DNA from: an uncultured Clostridia bacterium
GTDB lineage: Bacteria > Bacillota > Clostridia > Oscillospirales > Ruminococcaceae
Assembly (NCBI GenBank): GCA_947625735.1
Contig: CANQPL010000003.1
Span: 1 to 64,000 of the forward strand
DNA length: 64,000 nt
Reading direction: 5' to 3'
Shown piece after piece: positions 52,596 to 62,400 of this stretch (the first letter of the stretch is position 1; each line of letters opens with the position of its first letter). The position numbers and the translations under genes were made by a program. The notes under the pieces are model-generated. The model did not search any database and was not told the DNA's origin. It was given only the letters and a program-made list of their open reading frames with translations.

Positions 52596-53350
52596 TGATA
52601 AATAAACTTGCATTTGAAGAAGCCTGCCGTCGGGTCGTCACCGGCGGCAGACTTGTTAAGGGTATAGGTACAATGGGCGAGGGAACTGTCCATGCGGTGT
52701 TAAAAAATTATTATGAGCCGTTCCTTGATTCACAGGAGCGGAATATCGGCGGATATGTGGCAGATATTGTGGGAGAGGAGGGCATTATCGAGATACAGAC
52801 GGGGAATTTTTCACGGTTAAAGAAAAAGCTACCCGCTTTTCTCGGAGCGGCAAGGGTCACGGTGGTATATCCCGTTTATACAAAGAAAAGGATAGTCACA
52901 TTAGACAGCACCACCTACGAAATAAAAAGCAGACGCACATCTCCCCTCAAAGGCTCGCCTTATGATATTTTCGCCGAGCTTTTTTCCATATCGGAATTTC
53001 TCACAAATAAAATGCTCTCCATAAGGATAGTTATGCTCGAATGTGATGAGTACCGCATATCTCCCGAAAGTCTCGGAAAAAGGAAAAACAGATACGGCAG
53101 ACTGTCGGTATGCGACAGAGTACCTACTGCGCTTGTTGATGAGATACTTATTTCCTGCCCTGATGATTGGGCAATTCTTATTCCCTGTCTTTTTGAAAAG
53201 GATCACACTTCGGCAGAGCTTGCGGCAGCGGCGCACATCTCACCCGACACCGCCCGCACTGCGCTTGCCGCTCTGTACAGGGGCGGAATACTTGAACGCA
53301 CGGGAAAAAAGGGAAACGCCTATACATACAGCCTTGTCACGGCAAGGTAA
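52595..53350 (+). CDS. Unknown protein: possible PD-(D/E)xK-like core plus winged helix
   Basis: 251 residues, ATG overlapping the GH5 stop (TAATG), no signal peptide. I do not recognise a family. The N-terminal half has helix VHAVLKNYYEPFL, then an Asp in GGYVADIVG and, after a turn, GIIEIQTGNFSRLKKKL. A D...ExQ pair with a following basic helix recalls nucleases of the PD-(D/E)xK superfamily, but this is tentative. The C-terminal ~70 residues resemble a winged helix (TSAELAAAAHISPDTARTALAALYRGGILERTG). Translational coupling to an exported cellulase is odd. Confidence 0.5.
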   Translation: MINKLAFEEACRRVVTGGRLVKGIGTMGEGTVHAVLKNYYEPFLDSQERNIGGYVADIVGEEGIIEIQTGNFSRLKKKLPAFLGAARVTVVYPVYTKKRIVTLDSTTYEIKSRRTSPLKGSPYDIFAELFSISEFLTNKMLSIRIVMLECDEYRISPESLGKRKNRYGRLSVCDRVPTALVDEILISCPDDWAILIPCLFEKDHTSAELAAAAHISPDTARTALAALYRGGILERTGKKGNAYTYSLVTAR

Positions 53351-53373
53351 GCGGCGCTCCGACAGCCCCATAT

Positions 53374-53424
53374 AAGACCTCCCCGCAAAGCAGCAATTAT
53401 CCGCTTTACGGGGAGGTCTTTTTT
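53374..53424 (+). terminator. Terminator between convergent genes
   Basis: AAGACCTCCCCG and CGGGGAGGTCTT form a long stem extended by AAAGC/GCTTT, with a T-run of six on the plus strand. It ends the GH5-unknown unit. Confidence 0.93.
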
Positions 53425-53431
53425 ATCCATA

Positions 53432-54100
53432 TCAGTCAAGTCCGTATTCAAAAAGCAGCTTCTGAACGCCTTTGAGAGCATCTCTGCACTCACGGTAATC
53501 GGGGATCACGGCGCTTACACTTTCCCAGAAAGCGGGGCTGTGATCCATGTGCCGTGTATGACACAGCTCATGTACGATCACATAATCAATGAGTCTCTGA
53601 TCTGCGGCGATGAGCTTCCACGAAAGGTTTACCGTCCTTTTTGAAGAGCAGCTCCCCCACCTTGTCTTTGCTGAATTTATCTTAACACCCGCTATTTTCA
53701 CGCCCATGCGGTCAGCGATAAGGCGTGTGCGGCTTATGAGCGTATCCTTTGCAATGCCTGCATACAGCTTTCTGAGATATGGCAGCAGCTCCTCCAGTGA
53801 AGCCGTCCCCGGCATATGAAAGCTGCCGTCAATATATCCGTAAGGCTCATCGTGAAGTACGGGTATCATTTCTCCCAGAAGTGGCAGCGATTCGGGAGGC
53901 ACGGCAAGTCTGGTAAGCCTTTCGCTGCTGCGTCCGGCTGCTGCGCCTGTGTGCTTTTCCAGCCAATCGGACTTTGAACGTACAAATGCATCTATCCTCT
54001 CCCGCGAGAGCTTCAGAGGGGCACGGACTATCACCCGACCGTCCCTGTCCACTGTCAGCGCCAACGTTCTGCGGCTGCTCCGCACTATTTCATAATCCAA
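53432..54100 (-). CDS. YgjP-like M48-type metallopeptidase domain protein
   Basis: 222 residues from TTG 54100, 8 bp behind GGAGG; no nearby in-frame ATG. The zinc motif VIVHELCHTRHMDHSPAFW and the preceding KTRWGSCSSKRTVNLSWKLI are the hallmark of the YgjP/WLM-like (formerly DUF45) family. Often described as predicted metal-dependent hydrolases, their substrates are unknown. It is transcribed alone, convergent with the gene at 52595-53350. Confidence 0.88.
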   Translation of the reverse strand: MDYEIVRSSRRTLALTVDRDGRVIVRAPLKLSRERIDAFVRSKSDWLEKHTGAAAGRSSERLTRLAVPPESLPLLGEMIPVLHDEPYGYIDGSFHMPGTASLEELLPYLRKLYAGIAKDTLISRTRLIADRMGVKIAGVKINSAKTRWGSCSSKRTVNLSWKLIAADQRLIDYVIVHELCHTRHMDHSPAFWESVSAVIPDYRECRDALKGVQKLLFEYGLD

Positions 54101-54270
54101 GGATACCGCCTCCGAAAGATAATGTATACCAAATTAATTATATCACATCTTGCTGTATTTTTTATTAAGATGATGTTAATTTAAAAATATTTCTTTTGTT
54201 GAAATTACCTTTTTTATATGTATTATGTTGTGCATAACGCAGAATTTTTTATGAAAACATATATATATTC

Positions 54271-54299
54271 TTGACATTTATTACAATAAGGAATATAAT
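54271..54299 (+). promoter_or_regulatory. Promoter upstream of the 40-residue membrane peptide
   Basis: TTGACA at 54271-54276, TATAAT at 54294-54299, spacer 17 bp. It is also the only strong promoter seen before the CBM-GH5 gene. 54101-54270 shows nothing else. Confidence 0.85.
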
Positions 54300-54358
54300 A
54301 AGAATAGGAATATTCTGCACACAATGTCTTTACATATTAATCTGAGAGGAGAATGGTC

Positions 54359-54481
54359 ATGGAAAAGAAAAAAGAATCTTCCAAAGAAATTATTTACAGG
54401 ATTTTTAGTGTGATCGAGTTTACGGTAGTCTTTTGCATGGCTGCTGTATTGGGTCTTGCGGCGATCATACAGTATCTCTGA
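54359..54481 (+). CDS. 40-residue single-pass membrane peptide
   Basis: ATG 54359 lies 7 bp behind GAGAGGAG; an in-frame ATG at 54353 is too near. The peptide has a basic N-terminus (MEKKKESSKEIIYRIF) and one hydrophobic helix (about residues 17-37), ending IIQYL. It has a consensus promoter 60 bp upstream and is followed by a hairpin and then the CBM-GH5 lipoprotein gene. Size and layout fit a regulatory or membrane-accessory small protein; no family is recognised. Confidence 0.6.
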   Translation: MEKKKESSKEIIYRIFSVIEFTVVFCMAAVLGLAAIIQYL

Positions 54482-54532
54482 AAGATAAGTGTTCTTGTAA
54501 AGTCCGAATAATACCGTTTCAGGTAAAGTACC

Positions 54533-54566
54533 ATATCCCTTTGCCGTATGGCAGAGGGATATTTTT
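54533..54566 (+). terminator. Hairpin between small ORF and CBM-GH5 gene
   Basis: ATATCCCT and AGGGATAT, extended by TGCC/GGCA with one internal mismatch, followed by TTTT. It could end the small-ORF transcript or act as partial attenuator before the GH5 start at 54584. Confidence 0.6.
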
Positions 54567-54583
54567 AGGAAAGGACAAAAATT

Positions 54584-56620
54584 ATGAAAAAAAGACCAAT
54601 AATGCGCATACTTTCGTGTATCATGGCTCTTACCTTTACAGCCTGCGGGCAGACAGCTCCTCCCGAAACTGAAAGCACGGACATTTCGGGAACCACCGTC
54701 ACCGCCATTGAAAGCACTGCCGAGGAAACACCTCCCCCCGAGGAGACGGACGACAGCGCAGACTTTTTCGATGAGGACTACGATCCCCTGAATGACGATT
54801 ACGACCCATACGGCGGAGCGGGCGTTTCCACCTCTGCGGCAGTTTCGGTAAGTCTTAACGCACCTGCGGAGGAGTTGCCCGAAGATACAAAAGCGCCTGC
54901 GGAAAGCACCTCCGCCGTAACAACAACAGTTTCAAAGTCAAAGGAAACAGAACAGTCAGCCGCTTCTGCCCCTGCGGAAAGTAAAAAAGCCGACAAGACC
55001 GCTTCTTCTGAAAGCAGTGAAAAAGCCGATGCGGAGCTTATAATTTCCGTTCCTAACGGCTGGAATGACGGCACAAACGATTTTTCACAGATAGACGGCA
55101 CGGTCAGAAACCACGGAAAAGCCAATATTGAAAGCTGGACTGCCACCATTAAAGCGGGGAGCAGCGCAAGTATAGAGCAGTCATGGAACTGCGGTATAGA
55201 TCTGAAAAATGGTGTGCTGACAATTACACCTGTTGACTATAATACAACTGTTTCCCCGAACAGTGAAGCGACTTTCGGCTTTATACTTAAAAACCCGGGG
55301 AAAATAGACCCGGAAGAAGCAACTCTTGAATGCACCGCAGGCACGTACACTGCCACAAACGGCAATTCTGTACAGGGTACGCCTCCCGGAGCGCCCGTTT
55401 ATGCAAAGGACGTTCCCGAACCCACCACCGACGACTGGCTTTCGGTAAAAGGTAACAAGATAGTTGACAAAAACGGCAAGGAAGTATGGCTTACGGGGGT
55501 AAGCTGGTTCGGCTATAACACGGGTACGAACACCTTTGACGGTCTCTGGACCTGCGACCTGAACACCTCAATTGCGGCAATTGCCGATCACGGCTTCAAT
55601 CTGCTGAGAGTTCCCATTTCTGCGGAGCTTATCAACAACTGGGCGGCGGGGAATTATCCGACTGCAAACTTCAATCAGGCTACAAATTCCTATCTTGTGG
55701 GAATGACAAGTCTTGAAATATTTGACTACGTTATCGGTCAGTGCAGGGCAAACGGTCTTAAGATCATGATAGATATTCACAGTGCAAAAACCGATTCTAT
55801 GGGACATATGAAAAATATGTGGTACGAGGGGGACGTTACGGAGGAAGATTATCTTGCCGCTCTCTCGTGGATGGCGAAGCGTTATAAAGATGATGACACC
55901 ATTATCGCCTATGACCTTAAAAACGAACCCCACGGAAAAGCCAACGAAAACCCCAGAGCAAAATGGGACAGCAGCTCCGATCCCGACAACTGGAGATATA
56001 TTGCCGAAAAAGCCGCAAATGCGGTGCTTTCTGAAAATCCCAACGTCCTTGTTATGGTGGAGGGCATTGAGATTTACCCCACGGATATAAAAAGCAACGG
56101 CGATTTCTCTTCCACAAACCCCGGCGATTATTTCAGCACATGGTGGGGCGGAAATTTGCGTGGCGTGCGGAACGATCCTGTTGATCTCGGAAAATATCAG
56201 AACAAGCTTGTTTACTCTCCCCATGATTACGGCCCTGCGGTATATCAGCAGGAATGGTTCAAGGGCGACTACACCTATGAGTCCCTTTATGAGGACGCAT
56301 GGAAAGATAACTGGCTCTACATAAGCGAGGAGGGCATTGCTCCCCTGCTCATCGGCGAATGGGGCGGCTTTATGACCCAGCCCAATCTTAAATGGATGAC
56401 CTATCTCAGACAGCTCATCAAGGAAAAGCGTATTAACCACACATTCTGGTGCTTCAACGCAAATTCGGGAGATACGGGCGGTCTTGTAAAGGACGATTTT
56501 GTTACATGGGATAATGAGAAGTATGAATTTGTAAAGGAGGTCCTCTGGCAGGAGGACGGCAAGTTCGTAGGTCTTGACCACGAGATCCCACTTGGTGAAA
56601 ACGGAAAAACTCTCAGCTGA
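54584..56620 (+). CDS. GH5 cellulase lipoprotein with CBM2-like domain
   Basis: 678 residues, AGGAAAGGA before ATG 54584. Lipoprotein signal ending TFTAC (Cys21), then an acidic Ser/Thr/Pro linker to about residue 150. Residues ~150-265 resemble a family 2-type cellulose-binding module ([20 protein letters not shown] ... [17 protein letters not shown]). The GH5 domain (~283-660) has [37 protein letters not shown] with likely acid/base Glu448, YSPHDYGP and LIGEWGGF with likely nucleophile Glu592. This arrangement resembles clostridial GH5 cellulases unlike the other four GH5s here. An ABC ATPase gene starts 37 bp downstream. Confidence 0.9.
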   Translation: MKKRPIMRILSCIMALTFTACGQTAPPETESTDISGTTVTAIESTAEETPPPEETDDSADFFDEDYDPLNDDYDPYGGAGVSTSAAVSVSLNAPAEELPEDTKAPAESTSAVTTTVSKSKETEQSAASAPAESKKADKTASSESSEKADAELIISVPNGWNDGTNDFSQIDGTVRNHGKANIESWTATIKAGSSASIEQSWNCGIDLKNGVLTITPVDYNTTVSPNSEATFGFILKNPGKIDPEEATLECTAGTYTATNGNSVQGTPPGAPVYAKDVPEPTTDDWLSVKGNKIVDKNGKEVWLTGVSWFGYNTGTNTFDGLWTCDLNTSIAAIADHGFNLLRVPISAELINNWAAGNYPTANFNQATNSYLVGMTSLEIFDYVIGQCRANGLKIMIDIHSAKTDSMGHMKNMWYEGDVTEEDYLAALSWMAKRYKDDDTIIAYDLKNEPHGKANENPRAKWDSSSDPDNWRYIAEKAANAVLSENPNVLVMVEGIEIYPTDIKSNGDFSSTNPGDYFSTWWGGNLRGVRNDPVDLGKYQNKLVYSPHDYGPAVYQQEWFKGDYTYESLYEDAWKDNWLYISEEGIAPLLIGEWGGFMTQPNLKWMTYLRQLIKEKRINHTFWCFNANSGDTGGLVKDDFVTWDNEKYEFVKEVLWQEDGKFVGLDHEIPLGENGKTLS

Positions 56621-56657
56621 CAACACATCAAACCATTATCCGAAAGGAGAATAAACC

Positions 56658-57332
56658 ATGCCCGATGAGATTATTCTCAGAGCAGAACATTTATCAAAAG
56701 TATACGGAAAGGGTGAATCCGCCGTCAAGGCTCTGGACGACGTGAGCCTTGAAATAAAAAAAGGTGAATTTACAGCCATTGTGGGACAGAGCGGAAGCGG
56801 AAAATCCACACTTCTCCACATTCTGGGAGCAATGGATACGCCCGATTCGGGTTCTCTTACAGTGGAGGGGCAGGATATCTTTTCATTAAAGGACGAGCAG
56901 CTTGCGGAGTATCGCCGCAGAAAGGCGGGATTTGTATTTCAGTTTTTTAATCTCCTGCCCGTTATGACCGCAAGGGAAAACATTCTTATCCCCCTTTCCC
57001 TTGACGGAAAAAAGCCCGATGAGGAATACCTCAATGCCCTTGCGGAGGCTATGGGAATTTCCGACAGGCTGTCCCACTATCCCCACCAGCTTTCGGGCGG
57101 ACAGCAGCAGCGTGTCGCCATTGCACGAGCCATGATCGCAAAGCCTGCTGTTATCCTTGCCGATGAACCCACAGGAAATCTTGACTCCACCTCGGGAAAA
57201 GAGATAATGTCACTGCTGAAAAAAACGATCAGACAATTCAATCAGACACTGATACTCATTACCCACGACAATTCAATTGCCGCACAGGCGGACAGGATAA
57301 TTTCCATAAAGGACGGGAGAATAAGCTCATAA
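56658..57332 (+). CDS. ABC transporter ATPase, MacB/LolD type, without permease
   Basis: 224 residues, complete. Walker [10 protein letters not shown] (43-51), Q-loop VFQFFNLLP, signature LSGGQQQR (145-152), Walker B VILADE (165-170) and the LITHD switch. The MacB/LolD-type features (opening [24 protein letters not shown]) point to a partner of FtsX-like permeases. No permease gene follows; a bidirectional terminator comes directly after the stop. It may work with a permease encoded elsewhere. It is 37 bp from the CBM-GH5 gene, so possibly co-transcribed. Confidence 0.9.
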   Translation: MPDEIILRAEHLSKVYGKGESAVKALDDVSLEIKKGEFTAIVGQSGSGKSTLLHILGAMDTPDSGSLTVEGQDIFSLKDEQLAEYRRRKAGFVFQFFNLLPVMTARENILIPLSLDGKKPDEEYLNALAEAMGISDRLSHYPHQLSGGQQQRVAIARAMIAKPAVILADEPTGNLDSTSGKEIMSLLKKTIRQFNQTLILITHDNSIAAQADRIISIKDGRISS

Positions 57333-57337
57333 AAAAC

Positions 57338-57373
57338 GCTCCGTATGAATTTCATACGGAGCACTCTTTTTTT
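57338..57373. terminator. Bidirectional terminator between ABC ATPase and rplQ
   Basis: GCTCCGTATGAA and TTCATACGGAGC pair perfectly (57338-57362). A-run on the left and T-run of eight on the right serve both the plus-strand ATPase gene and the minus-strand ribosomal operon. Confidence 0.93.
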
Positions 57374-57386
57374 GTTAAGATATTGT

Positions 57387-57728
57387 TCAGACAAGCTCAA
57401 TAACTGCCATTTCGGCAGCGTCTCCTCTGCGGGGACCTATCTTCACAATTCTTGTGTAACCGCCGTTTACATCGGCATATTTGGGGGCTATTTCATCAAA
57501 CAGCTTCTTTACAACTGACTCCTTTGTAACGTAGGCAAGCACCTGACGCTTAGAATGGAGATCGTTGGTCTTTGCTGTTGTAATCATTTTTTCAGCCATT
57601 GAACGGACCTCTTTGGCTCTTGTAACTGTGGTCTCGATCCTGCCGTTTTCGAGCAGGAAGGTAACCATTGCCCTGAGCATAGCCTTTCTGTGGTCGCTGG
57701 TACGACCGAGCTTTCTGGAACCGGGCAT
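57387..57728 (-). CDS. rplQ: 50S ribosomal protein L17
   Basis: 113 residues from ATG 57728, 8 bp behind AAGGAG; an in-frame ATG three codons upstream is less well placed. The opening [20 protein letters not shown] and the ending strand [13 protein letters not shown] are typical of L17. It is the last gene of the superoperon, behind rpoA by 33 bp. Confidence 0.98.
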   Translation of the reverse strand: MPGSRKLGRTSDHRKAMLRAMVTFLLENGRIETTVTRAKEVRSMAEKMITTAKTNDLHSKRQVLAYVTKESVVKKLFDEIAPKYADVNGGYTRIVKIGPRRGDAAEMAVIELV

Positions 57729-57761
57729 TATGATCACTCCTTACCTAATAAACTTTACCGG

Positions 57762-58715
57762 TCATTCTTCCTCGGAGCTAAGCTCGAAGCCCAGAGAATT
57801 GAGCTTCTCCTTAACCTCATCAAAGGATTTCTTACCGAGGTTTCTTACCTTCATCATTTCTTCTTCGGATTTGCTGATAAGATCTTCAACAGTGTTGATC
57901 CCCGCACGCTTCAAGCAATTGAAAGATCGTACTGACAAGTCAAGTTCCTCAATGGTCATTTCAAGGATCTTTTCCTTACCCTTGTCGTCCTTTTCCACCA
58001 TCATCTCTGTAATAGCGGACTCATCGGACAGATTGCTGAATGACTTCAGATGCTCAATGAGGAGATTGGCTGCCTGACTTACTGCTTCCTTTGCTGATAC
58101 GGTACCGTCTGTCCATACCTCAAGGATTAGCTTATCGTAGTCTGTAACCTGTCCGAGACGAGTATCCTCGACACGGAAGTTTACTTTCAGTACGGGCGTG
58201 TAAATGGAATCCACCGCGATCACATCAAGACCGAGATTGAAAAGCTGCTTGTTCTTTTCGGCGGGAACGTAGCCCCTGCCCCGGTCTATGGTGATCTCCA
58301 TATAAAGCTTTGCGTCCTTGCCGAGAGTAGCGATATGCATATCGGGAACAAGGATATCCACCTCGGAATCGGTTTTGATGTCACCCGCAGTGACCTCGCA
58401 CTCGTCCTCGGCTTCAACGTAGATAGTCTTGGGACCCTCTCCGTACAGCTTTGCGGTAAGACCCTTGAGGTTCAGGACGATCTCTGTGACATCTTCCTTT
58501 ACCCCGGGGATAGTTGATAATTCATGGTGTACGCCGTCGATCTTTACAGACGTGACAGCAACACCGGGCAGCGAGGAGAGCAGTACACGTCTGAGACTGT
58601 TGCCCAGCGTTGTACCATAGCCGCGCTCTAAGGGAGCAAGAACGAACATACCGTAGGTGCCGTTTTCAGCCAGCTTCACGGTATCTATTTCCGGCTTTTC
58701 GATTTTTTCAAGCAT
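57762..58715 (-). CDS. rpoA: RNA polymerase alpha subunit
   Basis: 317 residues. The N-terminal domain starts [14 protein letters not shown] with [28 protein letters not shown], and the C-terminal domain has [22 protein letters not shown] and [14 protein letters not shown]. The alpha dimer nucleates polymerase assembly and its C-terminal domain contacts UP elements and activators. AGGAGGG precedes ATG. Usual place between rpsD and rplQ. Confidence 0.99.
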   Translation of the reverse strand: MLEKIEKPEIDTVKLAENGTYGMFVLAPLERGYGTTLGNSLRRVLLSSLPGVAVTSVKIDGVHHELSTIPGVKEDVTEIVLNLKGLTAKLYGEGPKTIYVEAEDECEVTAGDIKTDSEVDILVPDMHIATLGKDAKLYMEITIDRGRGYVPAEKNKQLFNLGLDVIAVDSIYTPVLKVNFRVEDTRLGQVTDYDKLILEVWTDGTVSAKEAVSQAANLLIEHLKSFSNLSDESAITEMMVEKDDKGKEKILEMTIEELDLSVRSFNCLKRAGINTVEDLISKSEEEMMKVRNLGKKSFDEVKEKLNSLGFELSSEEE

Positions 58716-58778
58716 TAATAAAACCCTCCTATATTCGCAGTATGACGTGTATTGCAGTGTTTATCGCCGTGGGGACAA

Positions 58779-59375
58779 TTACTTGGAGTACAGCTCGACG
58801 ATAAGGTGTGTTTCTGTCTCGTAATCCAGATCCTCTGTCTTAGGACTTCTTACAACCTTTGCAGAGAAATTGTCCTTGTCGGATTCCAGCCAGAGAGGAA
58901 CAACTCTGCCTGCATTCTGCTCGATTATCTCCTTGAACTTCGCACTGTCACGGCTGCCCTGATAAAGAGCGATCACATCGCCCTCCTTAACACGGTAGGA
59001 GGGAATATTGACTCTCTTGCCGTTTACGGTGAAATGTCTGTGGGAAACAAGCTGACGCGCCTCACGTCTGGTAAGCGCATAGCCCATTCTGTAGACAACA
59101 TTGTCAAGTCTGGATTCCAGTACAGTGATAAGGTTATCACCTGTCTTGCCCTCCATCTTTTCGGCAATGGTGAAGTAATGACGGAAAGGCTTCTCCAGTA
59201 CACCGTAGATGAATTTCAGCTTCTGCTTTTCCTTGAGCTGGATACCGTACTCGGAAACTTTCTTTCTTCCGCCGTTGCCGGGGTTTCTGTTGGACTCCTT
59301 TGATACGCCCATTACCATGGGGCTGATACCCAGATATCTGCATCTTTTAAGGATAGGTTCTTTATTCAAAGCCAT
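58779..59375 (-). CDS. rpsD: 30S ribosomal protein S4
   Basis: 198 residues. The opening MALNKEPILKRCRYLGISP has a single cysteine, so this is the zinc-free type of S4. The S4 RNA-binding domain (RLDNVVYRMGYALTRREARQLVSHRHFTVNGKRVNIPSYRVKEGD) is clear. S4 starts assembly of the small subunit body. Located between rpsK and rpoA as in most Firmicutes that carry it here. Confidence 0.98.
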   Translation of the reverse strand: MALNKEPILKRCRYLGISPMVMGVSKESNRNPGNGGRKKVSEYGIQLKEKQKLKFIYGVLEKPFRHYFTIAEKMEGKTGDNLITVLESRLDNVVYRMGYALTRREARQLVSHRHFTVNGKRVNIPSYRVKEGDVIALYQGSRDSAKFKEIIEQNAGRVVPLWLESDKDNFSAKVVRSPKTEDLDYETETHLIVELYSK

Positions 59376-59397
59376 TTGTAATCACACCTCCTGTAAA

Positions 59398-59799
59398 TTA
59401 GACGCGTCTTCTCTTGGGAGGACGGCATCCGTTGTGGGGAATAGGAGTAACATCTTTAATAAGTCTTACCTCAAGACCTACGCCCTGAAGCGCTCTTATT
59501 GCAGCCTCACGTCCTGCACCGGGACCCTTTACATAAACCTCAACGGTTTTAAGGCCATGCTCCATAGCTGCTCTTGCGGCAGTTTCTGCTGCTGTCTGAG
59601 CGGCAAAGGGAGTGGACTTCTTTGAGCCTCTGAAACCGAGACCGCCCGCTGATGCCCATGAGATCGCATTTCCCTGTGTGTCTGTGATTGTAACTATAGT
59701 ATTGTTGAAAGTGGACTGGATATGAACAGCTCCATTTTCAATGTTCTTGCGCTCTCTGCGCCTTCTGATAACGGTCTTTTTTCCCTTAGTCTGAGCCAT
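59398..59799 (-). CDS. rpsK: 30S ribosomal protein S11
   Basis: 133 residues. Conserved stretches: [53 protein letters not shown] and the C-terminal [18 protein letters not shown]. It lines the mRNA exit region of the 30S platform. Between rpsM and rpsD. Confidence 0.99.
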   Translation of the reverse strand: MAQTKGKKTVIRRRRERKNIENGAVHIQSTFNNTIVTITDTQGNAISWASAGGLGFRGSKKSTPFAAQTAAETAARAAMEHGLKTVEVYVKGPGAGREAAIRALQGVGLEVRLIKDVTPIPHNGCRPPKRRRV

Positions 59800-59813
59800 T
59801 GTTCAATCCCTCC

Positions 59814-60182
59814 TTACTTCTTCTTGTTAGCGATCGTCTTTACAGGACCCTTGCGTGTTCTTGCGTTTGTCTTGGTTCTCTGTCCTCTTACGGGCAGACC
59901 CTTGCGGTGACGAACGCCTCTGTAGCAGCCTATCTCCACCAGTCTCTTGATGTTAAGAGCAACATTTCTTCTCAGGTCGCCCTCAACGATCAGATTGTGG
60001 TCGATATAGTCACGAAGCTTTGCTACATCGTCCTCGGTAAGATCCTTTACTCTTGTATCAGGGTTTACACCTGTGCTTGCGAGTATTACATTCGCAGATT
60101 TACGACCGATACCGTAGATATAAGTAAGTCCGATCTCAACTCGCTTATTCTTCGGAAGGTCAACACCGGCAATTCTTGCCAT
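59814..60182 (-). CDS. rpsM: 30S ribosomal protein S13
   Basis: 122 residues from ATG 60182 behind GGAGGTG; the frame extends to 60257 without support. Opening [26 protein letters not shown] and ending [15 protein letters not shown] are typical. S13 contacts the 50S head bridge and tRNA. Confidence 0.98.
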   Translation of the reverse strand: MARIAGVDLPKNKRVEIGLTYIYGIGRKSANVILASTGVNPDTRVKDLTEDDVAKLRDYIDHNLIVEGDLRRNVALNIKRLVEIGCYRGVRHRKGLPVRGQRTKTNARTRKGPVKTIANKKK

Positions 60183-60281
60183 TTCAAAATACACCTCCGT
60201 ATTATTCGGGGACATAGCCTGCCCCCCGGCTTTATATGGTATCCTTATTTCATGCACCGTTTGCCAGGCGCAGCAGCATTA

Positions 60282-60419
<138 letters not shown>

Positions 60420-60445
60420 TTAAATGTTTTAGCTGAAGGGGCATC

Positions 60446-60664
60446 TCACTTGGCGCGCCATGTGATCCTGCCCTTAGTGAGATCATACGGGGACATTTCA
60501 ACAGTTACCCTGTCTCCGGGAACGATCCTTATATAGTTCATTCTCAGTTTGCCCGATACATGAGCAAGGATCTTATGCCCGTTGGCAAGCTCTACCTGAA
60601 AATTGGCATTGGGGAGAGCCTCTATAACTGTACCCTCGATCTCAATAACATCTTCCTTAGACAA
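60446..60664 (-). CDS. infA: Translation initiation factor IF-1
   Basis: 72 residues, the standard length, with the OB-fold sequence starting [20 protein letters not shown] and containing [15 protein letters not shown] and LTKGRITWR. It occupies the A site during 30S initiation. Between the KOW-domain gene and rpmJ. Confidence 0.98.
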   Translation of the reverse strand: MSKEDVIEIEGTVIEALPNANFQVELANGHKILAHVSGKLRMNYIRIVPGDRVTVEMSPYDLTKGRITWRAK

Positions 60665-60686
60665 GCTGACAGCCTCCTTAGGGTAA

Positions 60687-60953
60687 TTATTCCGACTCTG
60701 TATTCTCCTTTGAGCGGGGCAGCGTGTAATCGGAAATTATCCGTCTGAGCCCCTTATCGGTGAGAGAGTCTGCATCAATTACAGTATTGGTAACTTTTAT
60801 ATGCTTTATTCGCTTTTTTTTGGGTGAAGCGATAGGGCGTTCCTTACCGTCTGCAATGTAGACGAAATCTCCCTCCCTTGCAAGGATCATGAGAAACTTC
60901 CCCTTGTCCCTGCCCGCCGCACTGCGGACGATCATTCCTCTGACCGGTTCCAT
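60687..60953 (-). CDS. KOW-domain RNA-binding protein (L14e-like)
   Basis: 88 residues. The opening [21 protein letters not shown] is a KOW motif, and the middle [19 protein letters not shown] is basic. Similar small proteins sit between map and infA in many Firmicutes and are annotated as L14e-like or KOW-domain RNA-binding proteins. They are presumed to bind rRNA or act near the ribosome; the role is not established. Confidence 0.88.
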   Translation of the reverse strand: MEPVRGMIVRSAAGRDKGKFLMILAREGDFVYIADGKERPIASPKKKRIKHIKVTNTVIDADSLTDKGLRRIISDYTLPRSKENTESE

Positions 60954-60964
60954 TTTCGTTCACC

Positions 60965-61720
60965 TTACAGGGTGGGACGTGTCAGAAGCACAGGTCCGTT
61001 GGGTGTGATCGCTACTGTATGCTCAAAATGAGCGGAGAGTGAACCTGATCTTGTGAGAACGGTCCAGCCGTCGGGAAGAACTTTCACCTCTGCGCCTTTT
61101 CCGTTTATCATCGGTTCAATGGCGATAGTCATTCCGTTTACAAGTCTGGGTCCGTGTCCCGCCTTGCCGAAATTCGGCACCTCGGGGGCTTCGTGGAGCT
61201 TTACCCCCACGCCGTGACCCACATAATCCCTGACCACGCCGTATCCGTGAGCCGTGCAGTGTTCCTCAACCGCATGGGAAATATCCCCTATGCGATGTCC
61301 TGCCACTGCCTGTTCGATGCCCTTGTACAGGCTTTCCTCGGTGACCCTCAGAAGCTCTGATGCCTCATCGGAGATCCTGCCGACAGCAAACGTATAAGCC
61401 GTATCACCATGAAAGCCGCCGATAAACGCTCCCACATCTATGCTTACGATGTCGCCCTCCTTGATTATCTCCTTTTTTGAGGGGATACCGTGGATCACCT
61501 TATTGTTAAGGGATATGCACGCTGAGGCGGGGAATCCGCCGTATCCGAGAAAGGAGGGTGTGGCGCCGTGCTTTACGATGTAGTCGTGTATTATCTTGTC
61601 AAGCTCGTAGGTAGACATACCCGGCTTTATTGACTGTCCGCCGAAGTGGAGCGCATTTCCGGCAATTTCACCGGCAACACGCATTTTTTCCAGCTCGGAC
61701 TCAGATTTCACACTTATCAT
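60965..61720 (-). CDS. map: Methionine aminopeptidase, type I
   Basis: 251 residues. The dinuclear metal ligands are seen in VSIDVGAFIGGFHGDTAYTF, GHGVGVKLHEAPEVPNFG, MTIAIEPMING and a final HFEHTVAITPNGP. It removes the initiator methionine from nascent proteins. Its frame begins 15 bp after adk. Confidence 0.98.
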   Translation of the reverse strand: MISVKSESELEKMRVAGEIAGNALHFGGQSIKPGMSTYELDKIIHDYIVKHGATPSFLGYGGFPASACISLNNKVIHGIPSKKEIIKEGDIVSIDVGAFIGGFHGDTAYTFAVGRISDEASELLRVTEESLYKGIEQAVAGHRIGDISHAVEEHCTAHGYGVVRDYVGHGVGVKLHEAPEVPNFGKAGHGPRLVNGMTIAIEPMINGKGAEVKVLPDGWTVLTRSGSLSAHFEHTVAITPNGPVLLTRPTL

Positions 61721-61735
61721 TGCCTGTGACCTCTT

Positions 61736-62368
61736 TTACCCGTTCACTGCCTCAAGCACGAGTTTCGTAGTATCTGCAACCTCCTGCTGACCCTCAACAG
61801 TCCTGAGCTTGCCCTTACCGCTGTAGAAGTCAACCAGAGGAGCAGTTGCCTCATGATAGGTTCTGAGTCTGTCGATGACAGTCTCGGGAGCATCGTCCTT
61901 GCGCTGTACCACATTGCCGCCGCACTTATCGCACTTGCCCTCGACCTTGGTGGGGTTAAATTCGATATGATAGGTAGCTCCGCAGCTTTCGCATACTCTT
62001 CTGCCGCCCAGACGAGCCTTGATGCTCTCATCGGGAACGGAAATTTCAATTACCTTGTCTATTTGAACTCCCATAGCCTCCAGAGCCTCTGCCTGAGGTA
62101 CTGTTCTCGGGAATCCGTCAAGAATGAAGCCGTTTTTGCAGTCGTCCTCGGCGATCCTGTCCTTGAGGATACCGATCACGACCTCATCGGGAACAAGTGC
62201 GCCTGCATCCATATATTCCTTTGCTTTAAGACCGCACTCGGTGCCGTTCTTTACTGCTGCTCTGAGGATATTGCCTGTGGAGATCTGCGGGATATTCAGG
62301 GTGGAGCTGATGACCTCAGCCTGTGTACCCTTGCCTGCGCCGGGAGCGCCTAAAAGTATAAGATTCAT
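61736..62368 (-). CDS. adk: Adenylate kinase
   Basis: 210 residues. P-loop LLGAPGAGKGTQA, NMP-binding ISTGNILRAAV, LDGFPRTVPQAEAL and a zinc-type lid with CESCGATYH and CDKCGG, so the four-cysteine lid of Gram-positives is kept. It equilibrates ATP + AMP with 2 ADP. Between secY and map as usual. Confidence 0.98.
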   Translation of the reverse strand: MNLILLGAPGAGKGTQAEVISSTLNIPQISTGNILRAAVKNGTECGLKAKEYMDAGALVPDEVVIGILKDRIAEDDCKNGFILDGFPRTVPQAEALEAMGVQIDKVIEISVPDESIKARLGGRRVCESCGATYHIEFNPTKVEGKCDKCGGNVVQRKDDAPETVIDRLRTYHEATAPLVDFYSGKGKLRTVEGQQEVADTTKLVLEAVNG

Positions 62369-62400
62369 AGCGAGTCTCCTTTCAAGTCGTTGATGTGGTA

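Noticed and set aside
55568-56626. 352-codon minus-strand frame
   Set aside because: Antisense shadow of the CBM-GH5 gene.
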